DNA of 24,668 nt from Bacteroidales bacterium UBA6248 (lineage in GTDB: Bacteria; Bacteroidota; Bacteroidia; Bacteroidales; Lentimicrobiaceae): contig DJVU01000001.1 in the NCBI GenBank assembly GCA_002441345.1, forward strand, positions 1-24,668, read 5' to 3'. The notes under the pieces were generated by a model, which was given only the letters and a program-made list of their open reading frames with translations, did no database searches and was not told the DNA's origin. Position numbers and translations under genes: made by a program. Each line of letters opens with the position of its first letter. Positions within the stretch are counted from its first letter, which is position 1. Below are positions 16,042-24,645 of this stretch, one piece after another.

Positions 16042-16124
16042 TCCACCGGAAACACAGATTCGTAAGAAACGTTAAACAATTGAGAATAAACACTAATCAC
16101 ACAACAAATTAACACTTTACTACC

Positions 16125-16979
16125 ATGGGATTGAATAATTTAGTCAGAGGGAAAGGATTCAGAAACTTCATGGCCAAGCTTTACGGATGGGGAGCTTCAG
16201 TTGTTATTCTGGGAGCCTTGTTCAAAATCAATCACTATCCCTTCGCCAATGAAATGCTTATCGTTGGTCTGGGTACCGAAGCATTGATTTTCTTCTTCTC
16301 CGCATTTGAGCCGCCTCACGTAGAGCCAGACTGGAGTCTTGTATACCCCGAACTCGCCGGCATGTATCATGGTTCAGGTACCGGAAGCGCTGCCTCCAAA
16401 GGCAAAACTCCTACCCAGGAACTCGATAACATGCTCGAAAAAGCAAAAATCGGCCCCGAGCTTATTCAAAGTCTGGGCAACGGATTACGCAGCCTGAGCG
16501 ATAACGCTTCCCGTATGGCTGACCTCTCCTCTGCAGCCGTTGCTACCAACGACTATTCAAAAAACCTGAGCAATGCTGCCAAATCGGTGAACGAACTCTC
16601 CCTTTCCGTTGCAAAAGCCAGCGAATCAACCAACCAGTTGTCAAGTACATACCAGCAAACCGCTCAAACTCTTGCCAAATCGGTTGAAAAATTCGATTTC
16701 TCCGGCCTCGACAACAGAACCTACAGCGAACAGCTGCAGAAAATCGGAAGTAATCTTGCCGCCCTTAATGCCGTGTATGAACTTCAGCTGAAGAACTCAA
16801 ACACCCACCTCGAGGACACCAATAAACTGCATGCAAGCATCAACCAGTACCTCTCAAACATCACCGGTTCCAGCGATGAAATGACCAAATACAGACAAGA
16901 GCTCGACGCCCTCACCAAAAAGGTGGCAGCCCTTAATAATGTATACGGCAATATGCTGGCTGCGATGAATGTCAGGTAA
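16125..16979 (+). CDS. gldL: Type IX secretion/gliding motor protein GldL/PorL
   Basis: GldL forms the five-subunit inner-membrane stator around a GldM dimer, and proton flow through it turns GldM to power secretion and gliding. The 284-residue protein has two membrane helices at about 19-35 and 43-61, joined by a short KINHYPFAN turn. Glu52 (in GTEALIFFFSAFE) and Glu62 are ten residues apart, the same spacing as the membrane glutamates E49 and E59 described for Flavobacterium GldL, so the proton path looks intact. The C-terminal two thirds are a long, Ser/Asn/Lys-rich helical region (about 100-280), probably coiled coil in the cytoplasm. gldM starts 54 bases downstream. Confidence 0.95.
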   Translation: MGLNNLVRGKGFRNFMAKLYGWGASVVILGALFKINHYPFANEMLIVGLGTEALIFFFSAFEPPHVEPDWSLVYPELAGMYHGSGTGSAASKGKTPTQELDNMLEKAKIGPELIQSLGNGLRSLSDNASRMADLSSAAVATNDYSKNLSNAAKSVNELSLSVAKASESTNQLSSTYQQTAQTLAKSVEKFDFSGLDNRTYSEQLQKIGSNLAALNAVYELQLKNSNTHLEDTNKLHASINQYLSNITGSSDEMTKYRQELDALTKKVAALNNVYGNMLAAMNVR

Positions 16980-17032
16980 TAAAGGCATTCAGCATTAAAC
17001 AGATTTTCGAACAATACTAGATAAATTTTAAT

Positions 17033-18589
17033 ATGGCTGGATACAAGGAGACACCGCGACAAAAAATGATCGCGATGATGTACCTGGTGTTGACTGCACT
17101 GCTTGCCCTTAATGTATCTGTTGAGATTATCCAGGCTTTCGTCTCGGTAAACAACAGTATGGAAAATACCAACGAAAACCTCAAACTTAAGGTGGACGAA
17201 ACCTATGCACGGTTTCAGCAACAATACCTGATGAATGAGGCTAAAGTTGGCCCTTTCTGGGATAAAGCCCAGGAGGTTAAGAAACTGTCGGATGAACTGA
17301 TCTCTGCAATTGATGAGATTAAGTATGATGTGATTTCCAGATCAGAGAAAATCAGCGTGGAAGAGGCAAAAATCACCCCCCTGTCCGAAATTCAGAGCAG
17401 GGATAAGTATGACGTCTCAACCAACTATTTCTTCGGTGGATCACAGGACGGTTCAAAGGGAAAAGCCGGTGAACTCAGGATCAAAATTGAAAAGTTTAAA
17501 AGCGATATCCTTAACCTTCTCGATGAGAAGAACCGCAATAGCATCAAGTTGGGTATGGATACCGAAGGCCCGTATAAAGATGCCAACGGCAAAAAGCAAA
17601 ACTGGGAACAGCATAATTTCTATCACGTGATTCTTGCTGCTAACGTTACCTTCCTCAACAAACTGATTGCTGACGTGCGTAACGTGGAAAGCGATGTTGT
17701 ATCGCTGCTCCTGGGATCAATCTCGGCCGAGGACTATAAGTTCGATATGGTTATGCCTAAGGTTATCCCTAACTCCAAACTGGTGTTCCAGGGCGATACG
17801 TATGAAGCGGAAATTATGGTTGCGGCCCTAGATTCAAAACAAAATCCCGAGGTAGTTATCGGAGGCAGGCAGATTCCCGCTGAAGGTGGTATTGCCAAAT
17901 ATACGGCAACCGCCGGAGCAACCGGACTGCAAACCTACCGCGGTACCATCCGGGTTGCAGGTCCCGACGGCGAAATGAAGGAGTATCCTTTCGAAAGCGA
18001 GTACTTCGTTATGACCCCCTCGCTAACCGTAGCCCCTATCAAGATGAACGTGCTGTACGCAAATGTGGATAACCCCATTTCCATCGCAGCATCCGGTATT
18101 CCCGAATCACAGATTCAACCTACCATCAGCAGCGGTACCCTCCGCCGCGAAGGCAAGGACTGGGTCGCCCGCGTACCCATGGGTACTAAAGCTACCATCT
18201 CGGTTGTTCACAACGACGGACGTACCTCACGCAAGATGGGCTCGGCTGAGTTCAGGGTAAAACGTGTACCCGATCCCAAAGCTTATATCGCCAATACCGA
18301 TGGAGGCCCCGTTGCGAAAAATATGCTTCTGGCAGCCCGCGCGATTATCCCGCGTATGCCCGATGACTTCGACTTTGACCTTACATTCGAAATTCTTTCT
18401 TATACGTTTGTTGGTATCCGTGGCGGCGACATCGTTCAGTACAACGGAAACGGAAATATGCTTTCGCAGGATATGCAGAACTTCATTTCCAATGCCAAAC
18501 GCGGCGAACGTATATGGCTCGAAAACATCATGGCTAAAGGTCCCGACGGAAACCGCCGTCTTGGTACCATCAGTCTGATCGTACAATAA
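17033..18589 (+). CDS. gldM: Type IX secretion/gliding motor protein GldM/PorM
   Basis: GldM is the rotor shaft of the T9SS motor: one membrane helix sits inside the GldL ring and the long periplasmic part reaches the GldK/GldN ring. The 518-residue protein begins with the family's conserved N-terminus (MAGYKETPRQKMIAMMYLVL), with a membrane helix at about 11-36 containing Glu31. A helical domain follows to about residue 220, then a series of beta-rich domains to the C-terminus, consistent with the D1-D4 layout seen in GldM/PorM structures. Length matches the family. The gap to gldN is 209 bases, much longer than the other spacings inside gldKLM, and it contains a strong hairpin. Confidence 0.95.
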   Translation: MAGYKETPRQKMIAMMYLVLTALLALNVSVEIIQAFVSVNNSMENTNENLKLKVDETYARFQQQYLMNEAKVGPFWDKAQEVKKLSDELISAIDEIKYDVISRSEKISVEEAKITPLSEIQSRDKYDVSTNYFFGGSQDGSKGKAGELRIKIEKFKSDILNLLDEKNRNSIKLGMDTEGPYKDANGKKQNWEQHNFYHVILAANVTFLNKLIADVRNVESDVVSLLLGSISAEDYKFDMVMPKVIPNSKLVFQGDTYEAEIMVAALDSKQNPEVVIGGRQIPAEGGIAKYTATAGATGLQTYRGTIRVAGPDGEMKEYPFESEYFVMTPSLTVAPIKMNVLYANVDNPISIAASGIPESQIQPTISSGTLRREGKDWVARVPMGTKATISVVHNDGRTSRKMGSAEFRVKRVPDPKAYIANTDGGPVAKNMLLAARAIIPRMPDDFDFDLTFEILSYTFVGIRGGDIVQYNGNGNMLSQDMQNFISNAKRGERIWLENIMAKGPDGNRRLGTISLIVQ

Positions 18590-18600
18590 AGATTCCCGGA

Positions 18601-18648
18601 ATGGCGTTTATACCTGACCCTGTGGAACGGTATAAACGCCACTCCTAA
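18601..18648 (+). other. Possible 15-codon leader reading frame before gldN
   Basis: An ATG at 18601 opens a 15-codon frame (MAFIPDPVERYKRHS) ending in TAA, and it contains the whole inverted repeat at 18602-18641. It could be a leader peptide whose translation melts the hairpin, but a frame of this size can occur by chance. Confidence 0.2.
18602..18641 (+). repeat. Perfect 13-bp hairpin between gldM and gldN
   Basis: TGGCGTTTATACC (18602-18614) and GGTATAAACGCCA (18629-18641) form a perfect stem with a 14-base loop, 12 bases after the gldM stop. No U tract follows, so a simple terminator is unlikely. It may protect the 3' end of upstream mRNA, act as a processing site or attenuate gldN. Confidence 0.7.
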
Positions 18649-18681
18649 TACTGAAACCAAGCAGCGCGGATGCGCAAAACG

Positions 18682-18741
18682 GATTGACCGGACATGCAGC
18701 CGGCAAGCACAGGCAAGACCGGTGATTGACGGATACATGCA
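18682..18741 (+). repeat. Imperfect direct repeat in the gldM-gldN gap
   Basis: GATTGACCGGACATGCA (18682-18698) recurs as GATTGACGGATACATGCA (18724-18741), sharing GATTGAC and ACATGCA around a slightly different middle. The copies are 42 bases apart, about four helical turns. Function is unknown; a local duplication or a paired binding site are possible. Confidence 0.35.
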
Positions 18742-18798
18742 AAGATTCCGACCCGGAAGGGAACGGATTCCGGACGTTAAAATAAAAATTGATTACGG

Positions 18799-19656
18799 AT
18801 GAAAAAACTGATTGCAAATTTCGTTCTGGCCCTGGCTCTTACAGGTATTGCATTGTCAGCCAATGCCCAGGTGCTCGACAGTCCTCCACGCGATGGCATC
18901 TACGATAAGAAAGTTACCATCGAGAAGAAGCCCATTACCTACCCCTGGGTACGTGAAGCCGATGTGGTATGGAGTAAGAGGATCTGGCGCGTTATCGACC
19001 TGCGCGAAAAGATGAACCAGGCATTCTACTACCCGGAAGTCCCCCATAACGACCTCCGCAGCCTCGTACAGGTTGTCCTCGATGCCCTGAAGGAAGGTAC
19101 CATCACCGCCTACGATGCGTCCAGTACCACCGATGAGTTCCTGGTGCCGCTGACCTATCAGGAAATTATGAACCGGCTGGAACGTACCGACTCGGCAACC
19201 ATGCAACGGCCTTACCCGCCCTACGACTGGTACGATACCGTTATCTCGGTGAAGTTTAACCCATCCGACGTGAAACGTTTCCGTATTAAGGAAGACTGGT
19301 TCTTCGACAAACAGCGCTCTGTTATGGAAGTCCGCATACTCGGCCTCTGCCCCGTACGCGATAACCTCGACGAAAAAGGACTCTTCAGGGGATACGACCC
19401 CCTCTTCTGGATCTACTTCCCGGAAGCACGTCCCGTTCTCGCAAAGGCTGAAGTGTTTAACCGCAACAACAGCGCCGCACGTAAAACCTACGACGATATC
19501 TTCTGGAAACGTATGTTTACCAGTTATATCTACAAGGAAGACAACGTGTACGACCGCAGGATCTCCGACTATGCCACCGGTATAGATGCCCTGATGGAAG
19601 CCGAACGCGTGAAAACAGACCTGTTTATGTTCGAACATAACCTTTGGGAATTCTAA
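18799..19656 (+). CDS. gldN: Type IX secretion ring protein GldN/PorN
   Basis: GldN is the periplasmic partner of GldK in the T9SS ring and contacts the tip of GldM. The 285-residue protein starts with a signal peptide (hydrophobic core about residues 5-19, cleavage likely after ANA23, leaving Gln24). Family features are VLDSPPRDGIYDK at the mature N-terminus, an IDLREKMNQAFYYPE helix, and the segment YDWYDTVISVKFNPSDVKRFRIKEDWFFDKQ (given here as positions about 139-169). The length is normal. It is the last gene of the T9SS locus and is followed directly by a strong inverted-repeat terminator. Confidence 0.94.
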   Translation: MKKLIANFVLALALTGIALSANAQVLDSPPRDGIYDKKVTIEKKPITYPWVREADVVWSKRIWRVIDLREKMNQAFYYPEVPHNDLRSLVQVVLDALKEGTITAYDASSTTDEFLVPLTYQEIMNRLERTDSATMQRPYPPYDWYDTVISVKFNPSDVKRFRIKEDWFFDKQRSVMEVRILGLCPVRDNLDEKGLFRGYDPLFWIYFPEARPVLAKAEVFNRNNSAARKTYDDIFWKRMFTSYIYKEDNVYDRRISDYATGIDALMEAERVKTDLFMFEHNLWEF

Positions 19657-19678
19657 CCCCAGGTGTTAATAACATATC

Positions 19679-19710
19679 AAGCGCCCCGCCTTTTAACCGG
19701 CGGGGCGCTT
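19679..19710 (+). terminator. Intrinsic terminator after gldN
   Basis: AAGCGCCCCGCC (19679-19690) and GGCGGGGCGCTT (19699-19710) form a perfect 12-bp GC-rich stem with an 8-base loop, 23 bases after the gldN stop. The T run after the stem is weak (GCATTTA), but stem strength and position make termination of the T9SS transcript likely. The recG promoter candidate begins at its right edge. Confidence 0.7.
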
Positions 19711-19737
19711 GCATTTATGCCCTAAATCGTATCTTTG
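19709..19737 (+). promoter_or_regulatory. Promoter candidate for recG
   Basis: TTG (19709-19711) and TATCTTTG (19730-19737) are 18 bases apart, a good Bacteroidota promoter with a perfect TAnnTTTG. Transcription would start near 19744, which rules out the in-frame TTG at 19709 as a start codon and supports the ATG at 19760. The -33 element overlaps the last bases of the upstream terminator stem. Confidence 0.65.
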
Positions 19738-19759
19738 TGTATTGACAGCTTCCCGCTAC

Positions 19760-21856
19760 ATGACTCAGCACATCCTCGATACCCCGGTAGAATACCTTAA
19801 AGGCATAGGGCCCTCACGGGCCGAAATGCTCCGAAAGGAGATCGGCGTGCATACCTTCGGCGACCTTCTGCAGCATTATCCCTTCCGCTACATCGACCGA
19901 AGCAAGTTCTACTCCATCAGCGAAATCAACTCCGATGCCGCATGGGTGCAGCTGAAAGGAAAAATTACCTCCATGCAGACCATAGGCACCGGCCGGACCG
20001 CCCGCCTGGTGATGACCCTGCGTGACAATACCGGCGAAACCGAACTGGTGTTTTTTCAGGGACTGAAATGGATAGCCGATAAGGTGAAGACAGGATCAGA
20101 GTATATTGTGTTCGGAAAGCCAAACCTTTTTCAGGGCCGTTATAATTTTACCCACCCCGATATAGAACCGGCCGACGAGGAAGCCCAGATGCAGCAGGAA
20201 CCCCTGCAGCCTTATTATAGTACCACTGAAAAACTGAAAAGCAGAGGGTTTACTCCCCGCAATTTCGTCCGTATCATGCGGACGCTGCTTGCGCAAACCT
20301 GGAAATCGATTCCCGAAACCCTCAGCCCTCACGTGCTGCGGATGGCTCAGCTGATGCCCAGAGCAGAAGCTTTCGTAAATGTGCACTTCCCCCGTGACCC
20401 CCACAGCCTGGCAAAAGCCCGGGAACGCATCAAGTTCGACGAACTCTTTTTTATCCAGCTACAGCTGCTGCGCCTTAAACACCTGCGCCTCGAAAAAGTA
20501 CGCTCCCGCACCTTTGCACGCGTAGGCTCATACCTTAACGAATTCTACCACAGTTATCTTCCCTTTCCGCTGACGGGCGCACAAAAACGGGTAATGCACG
20601 AAATCCGGGCCGACCTCGGCGACGGCAAACAGATGAACCGTCTGCTGCAGGGCGATGTGGGAAGCGGGAAGACCCTGGTGGCCCTTATGAGCATGCTTAT
20701 TGCCCTCGACAACGACTGCCAGTCCTGCCTGATGGCTCCTACCGAAATTCTGGCAGCTCAGCACTTTAAAACCATCACAAATCTCCTCGGCTCCATGCCG
20801 GTTCAGGTAGCTCTGCTCACAGGCTCCACCCGAAAAAAGGAACGTACCTCCATTCATGAGCGATTGATTTCGGGACAATTGCAAATTTTAATCGGTACCC
20901 ACGCACTTATCGAAGATCAGGTGCAGTTTAAAAACCTGGGGCTTGTGGTAATTGATGAACAGCACCGCTTTGGCGTAGCCCAGCGTGCCCGGCTGTGGGA
21001 AAAAAGTACGGTGCCGCCACACGTGCTGGTGATGACGGCAACCCCAATCCCGCGTACCCTGGCAATGACGCTGTACGGCGACCTCGATGTATCGGTGATC
21101 GACGAACTGCCGCCGGGCCGTAAACCTGTGAAAACCTACCACTTTTATGAAAAGGACAGGTTTAAGGTTTTTCATTTTATGAAAGAGCAGATCGATAAGG
21201 GCAGGCAGGTGTATGTGGTATATCCCCTGATAAACGAATCAGATAAACTCGAACTGCAGGCCCTCAACGACGGCATTGATATCGTTATGCAGCACTTTCC
21301 ATTGCCGCAATACCACATAAGCATCGTGCACGGACAGCTCAAGCCCGGCGAGAAGGAGAGCGAAATGAAGCGGTTTGTGGAGAAGAAAACACATATCATG
21401 GTTGCTACCACCGTAATTGAAGTAGGCGTGGATGTGCCCAATGCTTCGGTGATGGTGATAGAAAATGCAGAGCGGTTCGGGCTTTCACAGCTGCACCAGC
21501 TTCGCGGTCGCGTGGGGAGGGGTGCCGACCAGTCGCACTGTATCCTCATGAGCAGCTACAAACTCACCACCGACGGCCGTAAACGCCTCGAAACCATGGT
21601 ACGCACCACCGACGGCTTCGAAATCGCCGAAGTCGACCTCCATCTGCGTGGCCCCGGCGATATCCAGGGTACGCAGCAAAGCGGACTGGTCGGACTGAAA
21701 CTCGCCAATCTGATAAAAGACGAAAAACTCCTTCGCATGGCCCGCGAATTCGCCTTCCGCGTCCTCGACGAAGACCCCCGCCTCGAACACCCCGAAAACC
21801 AACCCATGCTGCAACACCTTCAAAGCAGCGAATTTGACTGGGGTAAAATCAGCTGA
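19760..21856 (+). CDS. recG: ATP-dependent DNA helicase RecG
   Basis: RecG remodels stalled replication forks and branched recombination intermediates. The 698-residue protein has an N-terminal helix-hairpin region (VEYLKGIGPSRAEMLRKEIG), an OB-fold wedge domain (about 55-150) that binds the junction, and two helicase domains. Walker A GDVGSGKT lies at about 297-304, the DEQH box (VIDEQHRFG) at about 398-401, TATPIPRT at about 427, and the C-terminal helicase motifs include QLRGRVGRG, followed by the RecG-specific end with DLHLRGPGDIQGTQQSG. The start is the ATG at 19760, set by the promoter position and family N-terminus. It is probably transcribed alone. Confidence 0.96.
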   Translation: MTQHILDTPVEYLKGIGPSRAEMLRKEIGVHTFGDLLQHYPFRYIDRSKFYSISEINSDAAWVQLKGKITSMQTIGTGRTARLVMTLRDNTGETELVFFQGLKWIADKVKTGSEYIVFGKPNLFQGRYNFTHPDIEPADEEAQMQQEPLQPYYSTTEKLKSRGFTPRNFVRIMRTLLAQTWKSIPETLSPHVLRMAQLMPRAEAFVNVHFPRDPHSLAKARERIKFDELFFIQLQLLRLKHLRLEKVRSRTFARVGSYLNEFYHSYLPFPLTGAQKRVMHEIRADLGDGKQMNRLLQGDVGSGKTLVALMSMLIALDNDCQSCLMAPTEILAAQHFKTITNLLGSMPVQVALLTGSTRKKERTSIHERLISGQLQILIGTHALIEDQVQFKNLGLVVIDEQHRFGVAQRARLWEKSTVPPHVLVMTATPIPRTLAMTLYGDLDVSVIDELPPGRKPVKTYHFYEKDRFKVFHFMKEQIDKGRQVYVVYPLINESDKLELQALNDGIDIVMQHFPLPQYHISIVHGQLKPGEKESEMKRFVEKKTHIMVATTVIEVGVDVPNASVMVIENAERFGLSQLHQLRGRVGRGADQSHCILMSSYKLTTDGRKRLETMVRTTDGFEIAEVDLHLRGPGDIQGTQQSGLVGLKLANLIKDEKLLRMAREFAFRVLDEDPRLEHPENQPMLQHLQSSEFDWGKIS

Positions 21857-22089
21857 CGGCTTCGAAATGTGAAAATTAAACGATTTGCGGAACAGCTTGT
21901 GAAAACGAAAAAGTCCGGCGAATAGAGGATCATGTTATGGGAATGATGATTTAATATCCTGATTATAAATTATATGCAGATGTTTAGGAAAGTAAACCTC
22001 AGACCCTGGAAGTTTAACAGCTCCAAAATGAAATACCCTCCCTACCCGTCACACAGACTCGCCTGAATCCGTAATCCATTCAAAATTCC

Positions 22090-22097
22090 TACCTTTG
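22090..22097 (+). promoter_or_regulatory. Candidate -7 promoter element for pheT
   Basis: TACCTTTG is a perfect TAnnTTTG match 23 bases before the pheT ATG, giving a very short leader. No clear TTTG lies at the -33 distance. The gap of 263 bases from recG to pheT holds nothing else I can support. Confidence 0.5.
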
Positions 22098-22119
22098 TCC
22101 CTTCAAAATTTTTCGCCTT

Positions 22120-24579
22120 ATGAAGATTTCATACAACTGGCTCAGCGATTACCTAAAGACCAATCTCAGCATCGACGAACTCTCGCATTTGCTTACCGAT
22201 ATCGGACTGGAAGTGGAGGCTGTGGAGACGTTTGAGTCGCTGAAAGGCGGGCTTAAGGGAGTGGTTACAGGAGAAGTGATTACCTGCGAACGGCACCCCA
22301 ATGCCGATAAGCTGAGTGTGACTACCGTGAACGTGGGCGGGGATCAGACCCTGCACATCGTTTGCGGAGCCCCCAACGTGGCTGCCGGACAAAAAGTAGT
22401 GGTGGCTACCGTTGGCACCATGATACATAAGGGCGATGAGTCGTTTGAAATAAAAAAGTCTAAAATACGGGGCGAAACATCCGAAGGGATGATATGTGCC
22501 GAAGATGAACTCGGACTGGGCAACTCCCACGAAGGCATTATGGTACTCCCCGCTGAAACCCCCGTGGGTATTCCGGCCGCAAGTTATTTCGGCGTAACTA
22601 ACGATACCGTTTTTGAAATCGGACTTACCCCCAACCGTGCCGATGCAGCCTCCCATCTTGGCGTTGCCCGCGACCTGGCAGCAGCCCTCACGGCGCGCGG
22701 AGCCGGCAGCCATACGGTGAACCTTCCTTCGGTGGATGCCTTCGCCGTGGATGACCATACCCTGGATATTCCCGTGGAAGTGGAAGACCCCGGTGCCTGC
22801 ATACGATACTCGGGAATTACTGTTTCGGGCGTTAAAGTAGGACCCTCGCCCGCATGGCTGGCCGACCGCCTGAAAGCCATCGGCATACGCCCGCTCAACA
22901 ACGTGGTGGATATCACCAATTACATACTTTTTGAATACGGACAGCCCCTGCATGCATTTGATGCCCGCGCTATAACCGGCAATAGGGTGGTGGTGAAAAC
23001 CATGCCCGAAGCAACGCCTTTCGTTACCCTCGACGGCGTGGAACGCAGACTGAATGCCGCAGACCTCATGATCTGCAATGCATCGGCTCCGATGTGCATC
23101 GCCGGTGTGTTCGGGGGACTCGACAGCGGAGTGAGCCCGGAAACGACTTCCGTTTTCATCGAAAGTGCCTGCTTCAACGCCGTTTCCGTAAGGAAAACGT
23201 CCAAACGCCATACCCTTAAAACCGATGCCTCCTTCCGGTTCGAACGCGGTACCGATCCCGAAATTACCGTCATCGCCCTGAAACGCGCCGCTCTGATGAT
23301 CAAAGAGATTTGCGGTGGACGCATAAGCTCGGAGATTGCCGACGTGTACCCCAATCCCGTCGCCCATGCACGGGTGCAGCTATCGTACAGCTACCTGAAC
23401 CGCTTCGTAGGACAGGAAATTCCACCCGCCGATATAAAAACCATACTTAACGGTCTTAAAATCGGTATCGTAGAAGAGACTTCCGAAGGACTGCTGCTCG
23501 ATATTCCTCCCTTTAAGGTGGACGTTACCGGTGTGGCCGATGTTATAGAAGAGATTCTAAGAATTTACGGATACAATAAAATCGACGCAGGTACCAGTCT
23601 GAACTCCAGCCTGTCGTATACCCCGCGTCCCGACCGTGAGAAACTGCAGTCCGCAGCTTCGGCTTACCTCAGCAGCAATGGCTTCAACGAGATCATGACC
23701 AATTCGCTCAGCAGCTCTCTGTATTATGAAAGCGGCACCTGGTTCGATCCCGCAAAATGTGTGAAGATTCTCAACCCTCTGTCGCGCGAGCTGGATGTGA
23801 TGCGCCAGACCCTGGTATTCAGCGGACTCGAGTCCGTCGCCTATAACCTGAACCGCCGGCAGCTAAACCTGAAGTTCTACGAGTTTGGTACCATTTACGA
23901 ACTTACCGGTGCCAATACCCCGGCCGATATCGAACGCAACTACCGCGAGCAGAAAATCCTGGCCATGTTTATGACCGGTGAATCGGCACCAGAAAGCTGG
24001 TATGCCCCTTCATGCAAGACCGATTACTATCAGGTGCGTGCTTTCGCCGAAGGCGTTCTGCGTAAGGCCGGAACTGCCACCGCACGGCTGCGCCACGCCG
24101 AATCCCTGCCCTCTTTCTTCGCCGAAGGAGAAGTGTTTACTCATAACGAAAAACCTGTGATGTGTGCCGGAAGGCTCAGCGACAAGCTGCTGAAGCAGTT
24201 CGGTATCACACAGCCTGTATTTTATGCCGGCATCCACTGGGATAACCTGGTGCAGATGGTGCGCAAACATACCGTAAGCTACCGCGAAGTGCCCAAATTC
24301 CCCGAGGTGCGCCGCGATCTGGCCCTGGTACTCGATAAACAGGTGACCTATGCCTCCCTGGAAGCTATCGCCCTGAAGACCGGGAAACAGCTGCTCAAAC
24401 GCATAAACCTGTTCGACGTTTACGAAGGCGACAAAATTGAGTCCGGTAAAAAGTCCTATGCCATTAGTTTCTTCCTTCAGGATGAGAACAAAACCCTCAC
24501 CGACAAGGAAATTGACAAATTCATGGAGCGAATGGCCGACGCCCTCGAACGCGAAGCCGGAGCAAAGGTCCGCCGGTAG
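22120..24579 (+). CDS. pheT: Phenylalanyl-tRNA synthetase beta subunit PheT
   Basis: PheT pairs with PheS to charge tRNA-Phe, and provides tRNA binding and editing of misactivated tyrosine. The 819-residue protein has the full bacterial layout: N-terminal start MKISYNWLSDYL, EMAP-like tRNA-binding domain (about 40-150, with GEVITCERHPNADKLSV), B3/B4 editing domain (about 215-390, with RPLNNVVDITNYI and HAFDA), B5 domain (about 410-480), the catalytic-like core, and a C-terminal ferredoxin-fold anticodon-binding domain (about 725-818, with VPKFPEVRRDLALVLD). pheS is not adjacent, as is common in Bacteroidota. The ATG start fits the family. The gene is complete and ends 89 bases before the window edge. 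Confidence 0.97.
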   Translation: MKISYNWLSDYLKTNLSIDELSHLLTDIGLEVEAVETFESLKGGLKGVVTGEVITCERHPNADKLSVTTVNVGGDQTLHIVCGAPNVAAGQKVVVATVGTMIHKGDESFEIKKSKIRGETSEGMICAEDELGLGNSHEGIMVLPAETPVGIPAASYFGVTNDTVFEIGLTPNRADAASHLGVARDLAAALTARGAGSHTVNLPSVDAFAVDDHTLDIPVEVEDPGACIRYSGITVSGVKVGPSPAWLADRLKAIGIRPLNNVVDITNYILFEYGQPLHAFDARAITGNRVVVKTMPEATPFVTLDGVERRLNAADLMICNASAPMCIAGVFGGLDSGVSPETTSVFIESACFNAVSVRKTSKRHTLKTDASFRFERGTDPEITVIALKRAALMIKEICGGRISSEIADVYPNPVAHARVQLSYSYLNRFVGQEIPPADIKTILNGLKIGIVEETSEGLLLDIPPFKVDVTGVADVIEEILRIYGYNKIDAGTSLNSSLSYTPRPDREKLQSAASAYLSSNGFNEIMTNSLSSSLYYESGTWFDPAKCVKILNPLSRELDVMRQTLVFSGLESVAYNLNRRQLNLKFYEFGTIYELTGANTPADIERNYREQKILAMFMTGESAPESWYAPSCKTDYYQVRAFAEGVLRKAGTATARLRHAESLPSFFAEGEVFTHNEKPVMCAGRLSDKLLKQFGITQPVFYAGIHWDNLVQMVRKHTVSYREVPKFPEVRRDLALVLDKQVTYASLEAIALKTGKQLLKRINLFDVYEGDKIESGKKSYAISFFLQDENKTLTDKEIDKFMERMADALEREAGAKVRR

Positions 24580-24645
24580 TACAATCCGTTGCTGCATCCG
24601 GTTTTCACCGGTGCCGCTTGTTCAACATCCGTTATCCCGCGCCAG

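Noticed and set aside
19709..19759. An N-terminal extension of RecG starting at the TTG at 19709
   Set aside because: It would start inside the gldN terminator stem and upstream of the recG promoter candidate, and the extra residues do not fit the RecG family.
22153..23367. A 404-codon open frame antisense to pheT
   Set aside because: It is a mirror of the pheT coding frame with no recognisable domain and no promoter or start context.
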